From Streptomyces lincolnensis (lineage in GTDB: Bacteria; Actinomycetota; Actinomycetes; Streptomycetales; Streptomycetaceae), in contig NZ_JAIHON010000003.1 in the NCBI RefSeq assembly GCF_021173675.1, forward strand, positions 682,001-746,000: a stretch of DNA of 64,000 nucleotides, in the 5' to 3' direction. The position numbers and the translations under genes were made by a program. Below, piece after piece: positions 1 through 8,921 of the stretch; the stretch's first letter is position 1, and every line of letters starts with the position of its first letter. Under the pieces are notes generated by a model. That model did not search any database, was not told the DNA's origin, and saw nothing but the letters and a program-made list of their open reading frames with translations.

Positions 1-839
1 AAGCGCCGCAAGGGCCGCGGCCACTGGTTCTCCACGGAGAACATCACCGACTGCGGGGCCGACTCCCCGGGGCGGCTGATCACCCAGGCGCTGGAGGCCA
101 CCGCGCACGGCCGTGCACTGGCCGCCCGCCTCGATCCAGGCATAGGGCTGCTGATGGTCGCGCGGATGCACTACCCCACGCGCCGGCACCAGCACACCGA
201 GCGGCCCCGGCCGGTGGGCCCTCTGGCCTTCGGTGTCGGCCATGGCGATGCGCAGTGGTGGGCGCAACGGCACGGGCTGGACGGAGCTCCGTTCAGGCGC
301 ACCCGACGCACGACCGTGACCCGCGAGGGCCGTCCCCTTCAGCACTCCCCGGGCACGCATCAAAGTGTCTACGTGCTCCCCGACGAGCAGGTGCAACGCG
401 CCTCACAGAGCGTCTTCGAGGCCGGAGCCCGCGAGGCCCTCGACCAGGCCCGGGCCGTAGTGTTCGCCGGCCACGTCGCGGGCGCGCAGGATCCTGCCCA
501 CCAGCAGACGGTGACCGCGGACTGCGCGGACGAGACGTCCAGCCCCTGGCCCGACCCGGAGGGCGGCTGCGCCGCAGACTTTCTGCTCTGCCTGGCCTGC
601 CCCAACGCCCGTGTCCACCCGGGGCATCATCCCCGGCTCGCCCACCTGCACCAGGTGCTACAGAGCCTGCGATCCCCTCTGCCCGATGGCACGTGGCAGG
701 AACGATGGGGCGAGCACGCACTACGGCTCGATGACCTGCGCGACAAGGTCGGGCCGACGGCCTGGACAGCGGCCCTGGCCCGTGTGGACGACGCTGACCG
801 CACTCTGGTCCACCTCCTGGTGAAAGGAGAACTCACCCC

Positions 840-843
<4 letters not shown>
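1..843 (+). CDS. C-terminal part of a large recombinase-cassette protein (partial)
   Basis: The reading frame is open from base 1, so the gene starts outside the window and 280 C-terminal residues are visible. Around residues 198-211 there is a CLACPNARVHPGHH segment, a Cys/His-rich motif. I associate it with the long integrase-like protein of three-gene actinobacterial recombinase cassettes organised like Tn554 (TnpA, TnpB, TnpC). The stop TGA at 841-843 overlaps a GTG start at 840 (GTGA), so the next gene is translationally coupled, as expected for such a cassette. Seen: frame, motif, overlap. Known: tripartite cassettes have this order. Inferred: it is the second or third recombinase of a mobile element extending to the left. 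A helicase or unrelated zinc-binding protein cannot be excluded. Confidence 0.55.
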
Positions 844-1215
<372 letters not shown>

Positions 1216-1326
1216 CAGCCGCCGCCGGCGGCTGGCGATGCGCCTCAAAGGAGGCTTCCAGCCGCATCCTCGCGGTCGCTGAACGCTGCTTCGGCCTCCG
1301 CGACGATGTCACAGACCTGCAGGACC

Positions 1327-1488
1327 TTAATCGGCGCCCGTCATCTCCAGGATCCGCAGCAGCGACTGCGGCACAAACGCCAGCACCGACACGACATCAC
1401 TCAGCGCGGCCCGCCGGGAAGCCCTGGTGCCTCCGGCGAGCACCTCGTCGATCTGCCCCCACAGGCCAGGGCTGATCATGTAGTCCAT
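1327..1488 (-). pseudogene. Short C-terminal gene fragment, unknown
   Basis: A 53-codon minus-strand frame begins at an ATG (1488) with MDYMISPGLWGQIDEVLAGG and ends in SLLRILEMTGAD before TAA at 1327. Residue composition and codon bias look like genuine actinobacterial protein, unlike the overlapping frames. The frame stays open a little upstream of the ATG, so it is probably the tail of a longer helical protein whose front was lost. I do not recognise the family. The rest of 1216-1849 shows no other convincing coding signal and looks like decayed mobile-element flank. Confidence 0.35.
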
Positions 1489-1849
1489 GTGCCGCTGATC
1501 CTGGTCACCACTCCACGGCCCACATCCCTCGCCTCGACCGAGGGACTAACCTCGACACAGCGTTGCGACACCCGGCGGAGACCGGACTCTCCGTCCGCTA
1601 CCTCCCGAAACTCCTCACAGCCGGACCCCAAAGGAAACGGACGCCAACCCCGCACAATGACCACAGCCACCGCCCGACTAGCCCCCGGACTACTTATGCC
1701 GCTTATGCCGCCAACTCCGACGAGTCGTCGCGGGGCTCCGGGCGGCCAAGCCTTTCCAGCCATCTCATGGCGAACCGCTGACAGTCATACCCAGAGCCCC
1801 CTGAGTTCTGTTGATCTTACGAGTGACCAGTTCGAACCACGATCAAGAA

Positions 1850-1965
1850 AGTAGGGCATACCGTCGATCCGGCTCTCGCCGCGGCCGACGGCGGCGCAAG
1901 CCGGGCAAGCTCCACGCCGACAAGCGATACGACTACGACCACCTGCGGCGATGGTTAGCGCCAGG
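1850..1965 (+). pseudogene. IS5-family transposase remnant
   Basis: The plus frame contains RRGRRRRKPGKLHADKRYDYD followed by HLRRWL. This matches the conserved segment of IS5-group DDE transposases that usually reads KLHADKGYDYDHLRRWL. Nothing transposase-like extends far either side, so only about 40 residues survive. It lies next to the recombinase-cassette remnants and marks this left edge as a mobile-element scar. Confidence 0.65.
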
Positions 1966-2023
1966 CACTGAGCCCTCTGGAGGCATGCGACGGGAAGTGA
2001 CGTCCAAAGTTGGACATCCGGAT

Positions 2024-2938
2024 CTAACACGATGTTATGGGGCCGCTGTCTACAGCCTGGCCGGCCTGAGCGGCCATGCGACGCAGCCATATGTGGGCCG
2101 GTTCCCGCTCATGGAGGGGATGCCACCACAGGGACTCCACCAAGTGGCCGATCTCGAAGGCGGGTTGGACGACGGTGATCGGTTGTCCGGAGAGGGCGGG
2201 GATCGCGACCCGTTCGGGCATCAGGCCGATCCGGTCGGTCCCCGCGACCAGGTGGGGAATGGCCAGGAAGTTCTCCGTGACGATCTCCGCGTGCGGTTCG
2301 ATGCCTTCGGCGTGCAGGCGGTTCAGGGGGGAGAAGACCGGCGACGGGTGACGGTAGGGCAATACCCAAGGGTGTTCCGTCAGTTCCTCCCGCCCGAGGA
2401 CGGTCGGGGCGCGGTCGGCGGACATCACGCACACCCAACGGTCCTTGTACAGGTCGAAGGTGGGGATGTTCGACAGGATGCCCTGGGGCAGGACGAGGGC
2501 GTCCACCGTGCGCAGGTTGTCCAGTGCCTGCTGCACGACCCGTTCGGTGCTGTGCTGGAATCGCAGCCGCACGTTCGGCGCGGTGGTGCGGACCAGGTCG
2601 GCCAAGGCCCGCCCGAACGTGGGCAGTTGGCAGTCGGCCATGATCACGGTGAACTCGTGCCGGGCCTGAGCGGGATCGAAGTCGGGGCGCGTCTGGAGGA
2701 CCCGGTCCGCCCAGTTCAGGGCCTGCTCGGTGTGTTCCACCAGTCGTTCGGCAAGGGGGGTCAGTTCGTAGCTGTTGCCCACCCTGACGAGGAGTTCGTC
2801 GCCGTAGTGCCGGCGAAGCCGGGCCAGGGCTGCGCTCAGTGTGGGCTGGCTCAGACCGAGCCGTTGTGCGGCCCGCGTCACACTGCGCTCCTGGAGGAGC
2901 GCGTCCAGCGGCGGTAGCAGGTTGAGGTCCAGAGTCAT
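2024..2938 (-). CDS. LysR-family transcriptional regulator
   Basis: A 304-residue protein with the LysR layout. An N-terminal winged helix-turn-helix spans about residues 3-62 (LLPPLDALLQERSVTRAAQR, then LGLSQPTLSAALARLRRHYG). A long linker helix follows, then a NodD/LinR-like effector-binding domain from about residue 90. Start chosen at ATG 2938 because GAGGTG lies at proper spacing upstream; a GTG nine bases further upstream is an alternative. It is divergently transcribed from the FAD monooxygenase at 3141, the usual arrangement for a LysR activator of an adjacent catabolic or detoxification operon. The roughly 200-bp intergenic region carries inverted repeats. Inferred role: controls the monooxygenase, hydrolase and flavin reductase operon; ligand unknown. 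Confidence 0.9.
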   Translation of the reverse strand: MTLDLNLLPPLDALLQERSVTRAAQRLGLSQPTLSAALARLRRHYGDELLVRVGNSYELTPLAERLVEHTEQALNWADRVLQTRPDFDPAQARHEFTVIMADCQLPTFGRALADLVRTTAPNVRLRFQHSTERVVQQALDNLRTVDALVLPQGILSNIPTFDLYKDRWVCVMSADRAPTVLGREELTEHPWVLPYRHPSPVFSPLNRLHAEGIEPHAEIVTENFLAIPHLVAGTDRIGLMPERVAIPALSGQPITVVQPAFEIGHLVESLWWHPLHEREPAHIWLRRMAAQAGQAVDSGPITSC

Positions 2939-3025
2939 GGCACCCACCTCGAATGATCATCAGCCCTGTCTATGTTGAGGATAGGCGATTTCGGCTTCCC
3001 TGATCCCAGTGCGGACGCAAGAGTG

Positions 3026-3055
3026 GTGACACGGTTCGGCGGGACCCCGTGTCAC
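3026..3055. promoter_or_regulatory. Inverted repeat between LysR and monooxygenase genes
   Basis: Perfect 9-bp arms GTGACACGG and CCGTGTCAC are separated by 12 bases. It sits in the divergent LysR/monooxygenase promoter region, so a regulator-binding site is the simplest reading. LysR boxes are usually shorter T-N11-A dyads, and this one contains such spacing. A hairpin in the monooxygenase leader is an alternative. Confidence 0.45.
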
Positions 3056-3093
3056 ACGGACCGCCACCACACCCAGACGTTCGCATTCTCGGG

Positions 3094-3113
3094 CCTGCAC
3101 CGATCGATGCAGG
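3094..3113. promoter_or_regulatory. Second inverted repeat upstream of monooxygenase
   Basis: CCTGCA and TGCAGG are separated by 8 bases and lie 28 bp upstream of the monooxygenase start. It may be a second regulator half-site or a leader hairpin. It is supported only by symmetry and position. Confidence 0.3.
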
Positions 3114-3140
3114 TGTTCCGAGCCCATCAAGGAGGCGACA

Positions 3141-4361
3141 ATGCCGTCGTTCCATGTCCTGATCGCCGGCGGAGGCATGGGAGGGCTCTGTCTGGCGCAG
3201 GGTCTTCGCCGCGTGGGCATCAGTTGCACCGTCTACGAGAGCGCGCCGGGCGTCGGGCGGGCCGGCTACCGCCTGCACATGAACGGTGCGGGTGGCCGCG
3301 CTCTCCAGCAGTGCCTGCCGGACAACCTCTTCGAGCTGTACATGCAGACCTCGCGCGAGACGCCGCGCCGTGAGGTCATGGTCATGCTCGACCACCAGGC
3401 CCGCGAACTGGGCGCCCGTCCCCACATCGGCCCGCCCAACGACCCGCGGCGGCCTCACACAGCGGTCAACAGGCGCACGCTGCGCCAGATCATGGGCCTG
3501 GGCCTGGAGGACATCGTCCGCTACGACAGCACCGTCACCGGCTTCGAGACGGACGGCGAGAAGGTGCGGGTGCTGCTCGACGACGGCACGAGCGCGACCG
3601 GGGACGTACTGGTGGGCGCCGACGGCATCAACTCCGTCGTGCGCAGGCAGTTGCTGCCCGATGTTCCGGTCGTGGACACCGGAATGCGCGGCCTGTACTC
3701 CATCGCACCGCTGACCGACGATCTGGCAGCGCGCCTGCCCGAGGCACTGTTCGACGGTTTCGCCGTCGCGACGGGGCCGAACGGCGCGATGTTCGCGTAC
3801 GGCGTGTACCGGCCGCGCAGGCCGGTCGCCGAGGCGGTGGCCGAACTGGCGCCCGGCGCCCCCGTCGATCCCGTAGATCCCTACATCATGGTCAACCTCG
3901 GCCTTCCGCCTGGCAGCCCTGTCGCCGCCGGGGCTCCCGACCTGTGGCACAGCTCGGCCGACACCCTGCACGCGCTGATGCGCACCGCGGTACGGGGCTG
4001 GGACCCGGCCCTGGCCGATCTCGTCGAGCACGTCGACGCGTCGACGATCTTCCCGGTGTCCACGCGTCACCTACAGCCGGCAGACCCCTGGCCGGCCGGC
4101 CGTGTCACCCTGCTCGGTGACGCGATCCACGCCATGCCTCCCTCGTTCGGCTCCGGTGCCAACACGGCACTGCGCGACGCCGCGGCTCTCGCCCGGGCCC
4201 TGGAGCGCGCCGCCCACGGCGACACACCCGTGGCGGAGGTCGTGGCCGAGTACGAGACCGAGATGCGCGCCGAGGTCTTCCCCATCCTGCGCGCCTCGGC
4301 CGACCCGCGGGCCGCCGACATCGACTTCCTGCCCGACGACCTCCCCGTCAGCCGCACCTGA
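3141..4361 (+). CDS. FAD-dependent aromatic-type monooxygenase
   Basis: A 406-residue flavoprotein monooxygenase of the UbiH/PHBH type, using NAD(P)H and oxygen to hydroxylate or epoxidise a small organic substrate. The N-terminal Rossmann motif is VLIAGGGMGGLCLAQGL (residues about 6-22). The DG motif is in LVGADGINSVVRR (about residues 157-169). The second FAD motif is VTLLGDAIHAMPPSFGSGAN (about 323-342). Start ATG 3141 is preceded by AAGGAGG. It is the first gene of a plus-strand operon with an alpha/beta hydrolase (40 bp downstream) and a flavin reductase-like gene, and is divergent from a LysR regulator. Substrate cannot be read from sequence; aromatic or polyketide substrates are both plausible. 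Confidence 0.9.
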   Translation: MPSFHVLIAGGGMGGLCLAQGLRRVGISCTVYESAPGVGRAGYRLHMNGAGGRALQQCLPDNLFELYMQTSRETPRREVMVMLDHQARELGARPHIGPPNDPRRPHTAVNRRTLRQIMGLGLEDIVRYDSTVTGFETDGEKVRVLLDDGTSATGDVLVGADGINSVVRRQLLPDVPVVDTGMRGLYSIAPLTDDLAARLPEALFDGFAVATGPNGAMFAYGVYRPRRPVAEAVAELAPGAPVDPVDPYIMVNLGLPPGSPVAAGAPDLWHSSADTLHALMRTAVRGWDPALADLVEHVDASTIFPVSTRHLQPADPWPAGRVTLLGDAIHAMPPSFGSGANTALRDAAALARALERAAHGDTPVAEVVAEYETEMRAEVFPILRASADPRAADIDFLPDDLPVSRT

Positions 4362-4401
4362 TCGCCGACTTCCCGACACGAGCCGCACCACGAGGAGAAC
4401 C

Positions 4402-5295
4402 ATGCCCGTCACCGAAGACATCGAGTTCCGAGTGTCGGAACTGACCCTGCGGGGCAAACTGTTCAGCCCGACCGACGGCCCCGAACGCCCGCCCGTCGCC
4501 ATCCTCCAGGGCGGCCTGGGCGGTCCCGCGGAATCCATGTTCGCCATGGCCCGGGGCTTCACCGACGCCGGTCTGGCCTGCCTGATCTACGACCACCGCA
4601 ACACCGGCTACAGCGACGGCGAACCCCGTCAGCAGTTCGATCCCTGGCAGCAGTGCCGGGACCTGCGCGACGTCATCACCCATCTGACCCTGCGCGAGGA
4701 CATCGACCCCGACCGCATCGCCCTGTGGGGCATCAGCATCGGTGGCGCCAACTCCCTCTTCACGGCCGCCACCGACCGCCGGGTCAAAGCGGTGGTCAGC
4801 ATCATCCCCCCGGTCAGCGGCTGGAGCGCGCGCACCCTGCAACCGGCCGACACGCTCGCGGAGCTGGAAGCCCTCATCCCCGCCGACCGTCAGGCCCAGC
4901 TGCGCGGCGAGCCGGCCGCGAGCATCCGCCTGCACGGCGTCCCGGAACCCGGGGACCCGGTCATGTTCAGCGACCAGGAGGGTCTGGAATTCGTCGAGAA
5001 CATGATCCACCATCTGCCCAGCTTCCGGAACGAGATCACCATCTCGACCCTCGACCGCATCTTCGAGATGGAGGTGCGCGCCTACGCCGAACGCATCACC
5101 GCCCCGGTCCTGATGATCCTCGCCTCCAAGGACACCGTCGCCCCCGTCGAGGAGGCCCGCGAGATGTACGAGCGGATCCCCGACCCGAAGGAGGTCATCG
5201 AGTACCCGGGCCAGCACTACGAGATCCTCTCGAACCACTTCCCCGAGATCATCACCCGCAGCGCCGACTGGCTGGCAGCCACCCTGCGCGGCTGA
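4402..5295 (+). CDS. Alpha/beta hydrolase (dienelactone hydrolase-like)
   Basis: 297 residues. The nucleophile elbow GISIGG lies at about residues 110-115 with Ser near 112, followed by the acid in ASKDTVAP (Asp about 244) and the base in GQHYEI (His about 272), a complete Ser-Asp-His triad. The oxyanion region LQGGLGG and the YDHRNTGYSDGEPR stretch are typical of DLH/S15-like cytosolic hydrolases. Start ATG 4402 has GAGGAG five bases upstream. It follows the monooxygenase in the same operon. A hydrolase acting on the oxygenated product, such as a lactone or ester, is inferred. Confidence 0.88.
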   Translation: MPVTEDIEFRVSELTLRGKLFSPTDGPERPPVAILQGGLGGPAESMFAMARGFTDAGLACLIYDHRNTGYSDGEPRQQFDPWQQCRDLRDVITHLTLREDIDPDRIALWGISIGGANSLFTAATDRRVKAVVSIIPPVSGWSARTLQPADTLAELEALIPADRQAQLRGEPAASIRLHGVPEPGDPVMFSDQEGLEFVENMIHHLPSFRNEITISTLDRIFEMEVRAYAERITAPVLMILASKDTVAPVEEAREMYERIPDPKEVIEYPGQHYEILSNHFPEIITRSADWLAATLRG

Positions 5296-5385
5296 CCGCC
5301 CTGCCATCCGCCCCCGTCCGGTCCGCCGGAGCCCGCGTGGCCCGGCGGACCGACCCCATCCCCCGAACACCGAGAGGTGTCGTCG

Positions 5386-6051
5386 ATGCGTCTGCTCGGA
5401 CTTGCCTGCGGGCAGGAGGGCGGCAGTGCCGAGGTACTGCTGAAGGCCGCGCTCACCGCGGCCGCGCGCGAAGGGACAGCCGTGGCCTGGTTCTGCGACC
5501 AGCTGCTCGACGCGGACGGCGTGATCGTCAGCTCCCCCACCTACACCCGCAGCGCACCGGGCGCGTTGAAACTCCTCATCGACCGCGCCTTCGGTCCGCG
5601 CACGGACGTCATCTTCGTCCGTGAAGCCCTCGCCCACCGCGAACACGGCCCGGCCGAGCAGAAGGAGACTCGCGGCCTTCTGGGCCTCGACACGGCCCCC
5701 GACCCGCGGGTCCTCAAGCCGCGCGTGGCCGGCTTCATCGCCGTGGGAGGCTGCCCGTCACCCCACTGGCGCACGCTGACGCTGCCCACTCTGCACGCCC
5801 TGGCCTTCCCCCTGCACATGGCCGTCGCCGACCAGATGGAAGTCCCCACCCCCGGCGGCCTGGGCGGCATAGCCACCGACCCGGCAGCTGTGCTGGGCGC
5901 CGAGCGGCTGGGCGCCGCGGTTGCCCGGCAGCTCGGTCTGCCCCACGACGAGGTCCGGTTCCTGGGGGAGCCCGGCACCTGCCCGATGTGCCACCTCGAC
6001 CTGATCGTGCTGCGCGGCGGCCGCGCCGAATGCGGCACGTGGAACTGTTGA
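5386..6051 (+). CDS. Flavodoxin-fold NAD(P)H-dependent oxidoreductase, apparently damaged
   Basis: 221 residues. The N-terminus MRLLGLACGQEGGSAEVLLK, the segment GVIVSSPTYTRSAPGALKLL and the C-terminal CPMCHLD motif fit NADPH-dependent FMN reductases or flavodoxin-like oxidoreductases. Start ATG 5386 follows GAGAGG at 8-bp spacing. Two oddities. First, the loop between REGTAVA and WFCDQLLDADG is some 25-40 residues shorter than I expect for the family, suggesting an internal in-frame deletion. Second, the frame stops at 6051 while a protein-like continuation (LEPDPQEIDKHAAAFRDSVP) runs in another frame to a TAG at 6144. The reductase may once have supplied reduced flavin or worked with the upstream monooxygenase; it may now be inactive. 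Confidence 0.7.
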   Translation: MRLLGLACGQEGGSAEVLLKAALTAAAREGTAVAWFCDQLLDADGVIVSSPTYTRSAPGALKLLIDRAFGPRTDVIFVREALAHREHGPAEQKETRGLLGLDTAPDPRVLKPRVAGFIAVGGCPSPHWRTLTLPTLHALAFPLHMAVADQMEVPTPGGLGGIATDPAAVLGAERLGAAVARQLGLPHDEVRFLGEPGTCPMCHLDLIVLRGGRAECGTWNC

Positions 6052-6171
6052 GCGCCGCCTCACTGGAGCCGGACCCCCAGGAGATCGACAAGCACGCCGC
6101 CGCGTTCCGTGACAGCGTCCCCGTCCTGCGCCCACCGCGGCCGTAGACGACCGTTCGCGGGCTCTCAGGCA

Positions 6172-6545
6172 CCGACGATGCCGGGGCCGTCAGCGGACCG
6201 GTCGACCCCAGGATGCACCGGCGTGTGGGACATGCTCGGCGAGATCCAGTACGAGTTCGCGCTGCCGTCCATGAGGACCACCGGCACCCTCTCGGTCCGG
6301 GGCAGGTCATACAGGGTCTCCGGTGAGAGCCGGCTCGACCGGCAGAGGGGCCGGGTGCCAGCGTCCCCCTCGATGCGCTGGACCTGGATGAACCTCAGCT
6401 CCACGGGCACGGCCCCAGGTGACGTCGACCTGCTGGCGGCCTGCACCCGGGCCCTGGGGACCGCCAGGTCGCCGCCTGGGACCTGGACACCGAGCCGGAG
6501 TCCGTCCGCAACGGCCCGTTCGAGGGCCGCGCCCCGTAGCGGGCC
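6172..6545 (+). pseudogene. CrtC/AttH lipocalin-like pseudogene fragment
   Basis: In one frame the DNA reads IQYEFALPSMRTTGTLSVRG, then YRVSGESRLDRQRG and SMRWTWMNL. This pattern matches the middle of CrtC-like (hydroxyneurosporene synthase/AttH) lipocalin-fold proteins, where the usual text is SxxDRQWG and RWTWMNL. After about 6420 the protein-like reading shifts frame (VAAWDLDTEPE) and soon meets a stop. No start codon or N-terminal half is present. It is therefore a remnant. Residues 6546-6782 show no gene. Confidence 0.55.
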
Positions 6546-6782
6546 GATGCCCGGCAAGCCGTCCGCCTGAGGACTGGAGGAACTCGGCTGTCACCACCGA
6601 ACTGGCGGTCAGATGTCCGCTTTCTACCAGGCCGACGCGGTCGGCCGCTGCGGGTGTGATGGCGACGAGGCACCGGTGCCGCCCTCCGTGGCCGCAACAA
6701 GCCCTGCACAGTGCGAGTGCCCGCCCGTGGCCCGATTGGCATTGCGGCTATGCCCTGCGCCATCTCGTGACAGTGGAGGTGG

Positions 6783-6817
6783 CCGCCGCAACCCCTTGCG
6801 AGCCGGGGTTGCGGCGG
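6783..6817 (-). terminator. Strong hairpin terminator after the response-regulator gene
   Basis: Perfect 13-bp arms CCGCCGCAACCCC and GGGGTTGCGGCGG flank a 9-base loop, starting immediately after the response-regulator stop codon at 6819-6821. Position and stem strength make it the terminator of the four-gene operon above. Confidence 0.8.
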
Positions 6818-6818
6818 A

Positions 6819-7490
6819 TCAGGAGCGGGGCGTGACCAGCCCGGCGTCATAGGCCATGATCACGGCTTGAATGCGGTCGCGCGCACCGATCTTCGCGAGG
6901 ACCCGGCCGACGTGTTTCTTGACGGTGGATTCCGTGAGGACCAGCCGCTCGGCTATCTCCGCGTTGGTCCAGCCTTTGCCGATCGCCACCAGGACCTCGT
7001 GCTCGCGCTCGCTCAGCGTCCGCAGCCTGGGATCGGTGTGCGGCTCTGCGGGGGAGGCGGGAGAGAGCACCCGATGGGCGTGGGCGTCCAGCAGGCGTCT
7101 GGTCAGTCTGGGAGCGACGACCGCGTCGCCCGTCGCCACGGCATGGATCCCGGCGACGACTTCCTCGGGGCGGGCGTCCTTGAGCAGGAAGCCGCTCGCT
7201 CCGGCGCGCAGCCCCTCGTACGCGTACTCGTCCAGGTCGAAGGTGGTGAGGATCAGCACGCGGGTACGGCCGCCGGCGGCGACGATCCGCCGGGTGGCCT
7301 CGATGCCGTCCATGCCGGGCATGCGGACGTCCATGAGGACGACGTCCGGGCGCAGTTCGGCGGCGATGCGGACGGCTTCGGCGCCGTGTCCGGCCTCGCC
7401 CACGCACTCCATGCCCGGGGTGCCCTGGAGAAGCATGCGGAAGCCGAGGCGTTGCAGAGGCTGGTCGTCGGCGATCAGCACGGTGGTCAT
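6819..7490 (-). CDS. NarL/LuxR-family response regulator (DesR-like)
   Basis: 223 residues. The receiver domain begins with VLIADDQPLQR and has the phospho-acceptor Asp at about residue 54 in VVLMDVRMPGMDG. The LuxR-type helix-turn-helix is at the C-terminus (LSEREHEVLVAIGKGWTNAE, then VKKHVGRVLAKI). Its ATG overlaps the kinase stop (ATGA at 7487-7490), so it is coupled to its cognate histidine kinase. It is the last gene of an ABC exporter/two-component operon. Likely autoregulates the operon through palindromes near 10782-10831 (inference). Confidence 0.93.
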   Translation of the reverse strand: MTTVLIADDQPLQRLGFRMLLQGTPGMECVGEAGHGAEAVRIAAELRPDVVLMDVRMPGMDGIEATRRIVAAGGRTRVLILTTFDLDEYAYEGLRAGASGFLLKDARPEEVVAGIHAVATGDAVVAPRLTRRLLDAHAHRVLSPASPAEPHTDPRLRTLSEREHEVLVAIGKGWTNAEIAERLVLTESTVKKHVGRVLAKIGARDRIQAVIMAYDAGLVTPRS

Positions 7491-8905
7491 GGGGTCTGCT
7501 CTCCCTGGGGCTGCGGGTCTCCTGGGGCGGGGGCTTGTGCGGGGGACGGGGCAGACGCCGGCGGATCGGTGAGTGTCACGTCCACGGTCCAGCCGGGCCG
7601 GTCGTCACGCGGCCCCGCGGTGACGGTGCCGCCGTACATTGCGGTCCGCTGTCGGATACCGACCAGTCCGTGTCCCGGACCGTCGGCCTCTGCCAGGGGC
7701 CGCGCAGATGTCCGGGCGCCGGGGGGCGGCCCGGTGTCGGAGACGCTGATCCGGATGTGTCCGTTCCCGGCGGTGACGGTGACGTTCGCTGCCGAGCCGG
7801 TGCCGGCGTGCTTGAGGGTGTTGGTCAGGGCTTCCTGGACGACGCGGTAGACGGTCAGTTGCACCCCGCTGCCGAGGGCGTCGATGTCTCCTGACGTCCG
7901 GCAGGTGACATTCACACCGGCCGCACGGACCCGGGTCAGCAGTGGGTCCAGATCGCGGACGCCGGGCTGCGGGCTGAGCCGCTCGGCCTGGTCGTCGGAT
8001 TCGTCGCCCAGGACACCCAGGACGCGCCGCAGTTCGCTCATCGCCTGCCGTCCGGTGTCCCCGATCATGCGCAGGGCCTCTTCGGACCGCTCACCCGTGC
8101 TGGAGGCGAGGGTGGCGGCGCCGTCCGCGAGTCCCACCATGACAGACAGGTTGTGGCCGACGATGTCGTGCATCTCGCGGGCCACCCGGGAGCGTTCGGC
8201 GGCGGCGGTCAGCCTCTCGCGCTGCTCACGCTCGATCTCCAGTCGGGCCGCCCGGTCCTCCAGCGCCGCGAGGTACACCCGCCGGGTGCGCAGGGCCAGG
8301 CCCAGGGCGATCGCGGCGATCTCCTGGCTCGCCACCGTCAGCAGGCCCTGCCACAGCCGGTCGGCGGGTGCGAGGAACCACACCGCCGCGTTCAGCTCGA
8401 CGGTCGTCGCGGCGGCCGCCCAGCCAAGCCTGCGCAGGGGGCCGTTCAGTGCCAGGTTGAACAGGGCGATGAGCAGACACCCGCCCGTCGGCAGCAGCAG
8501 GCCGAGCGCCATGAGGGCCGGGGCGCACACCGCGATCACCGTGAAGACGGCCGTCGGCGCCCTGCGCCGCCACCACAGCGGCACGACGAGCATGGCGGAC
8601 AAGGCCGTCTCGAGGCCCAACGGCAGGTCGGCGAGCGCCCGGATCTCGCCGAACGGGCCGTGCTCGCCCGGGGAGCGGAACACCGTCACAGCGGCGACGA
8701 CCAGCACGATTGCCGAGTCGAACAGCCACGGATGCCGACGGCCGCCCCACTTCAGGTGCCGCTGCGCGCGCAGCAGACGCCCCATGAGCGGATGCGACCA
8801 GGCCGCCTCCAAGCCGGGGGGCGGCGCGAGGGCCAGCCGGCCGGAGCAGGGGCGGCGGCCCGCGCTCCCGGCCTCCGCCCGTCCTGTCGTACCCGTCGCA
8901 GGCAT
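7487..8905 (-). CDS. Sensor histidine kinase (DesK/HisKA_3 type)
   Basis: 472 residues from ATG 8905; a TTG at 8941 would overlap the upstream permease and is less likely. Several hydrophobic membrane segments (about residues 60-190) are followed by the H-box RVAREMHDIVGHNLSVMVG with the phospho-accepting His, an N-box (VQEALTNTLKHAG) and a G-box (ISVSDTGPPPG). This layout is typical of short-input kinases that pair with NarL-type regulators and sit beside ABC exporters sensing envelope stress or antimicrobials. Starts 16 bp after the permease gene and overlaps the response-regulator start. Confidence 0.92.
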   Translation of the reverse strand: MPATGTTGRAEAGSAGRRPCSGRLALAPPPGLEAAWSHPLMGRLLRAQRHLKWGGRRHPWLFDSAIVLVVAAVTVFRSPGEHGPFGEIRALADLPLGLETALSAMLVVPLWWRRRAPTAVFTVIAVCAPALMALGLLLPTGGCLLIALFNLALNGPLRRLGWAAAATTVELNAAVWFLAPADRLWQGLLTVASQEIAAIALGLALRTRRVYLAALEDRAARLEIEREQRERLTAAAERSRVAREMHDIVGHNLSVMVGLADGAATLASSTGERSEEALRMIGDTGRQAMSELRRVLGVLGDESDDQAERLSPQPGVRDLDPLLTRVRAAGVNVTCRTSGDIDALGSGVQLTVYRVVQEALTNTLKHAGTGSAANVTVTAGNGHIRISVSDTGPPPGARTSARPLAEADGPGHGLVGIRQRTAMYGGTVTAGPRDDRPGWTVDVTLTDPPASAPSPAQAPAPGDPQPQGEQTP

Positions 8906-8921
8906 GCTCTCGCCCAATCGG

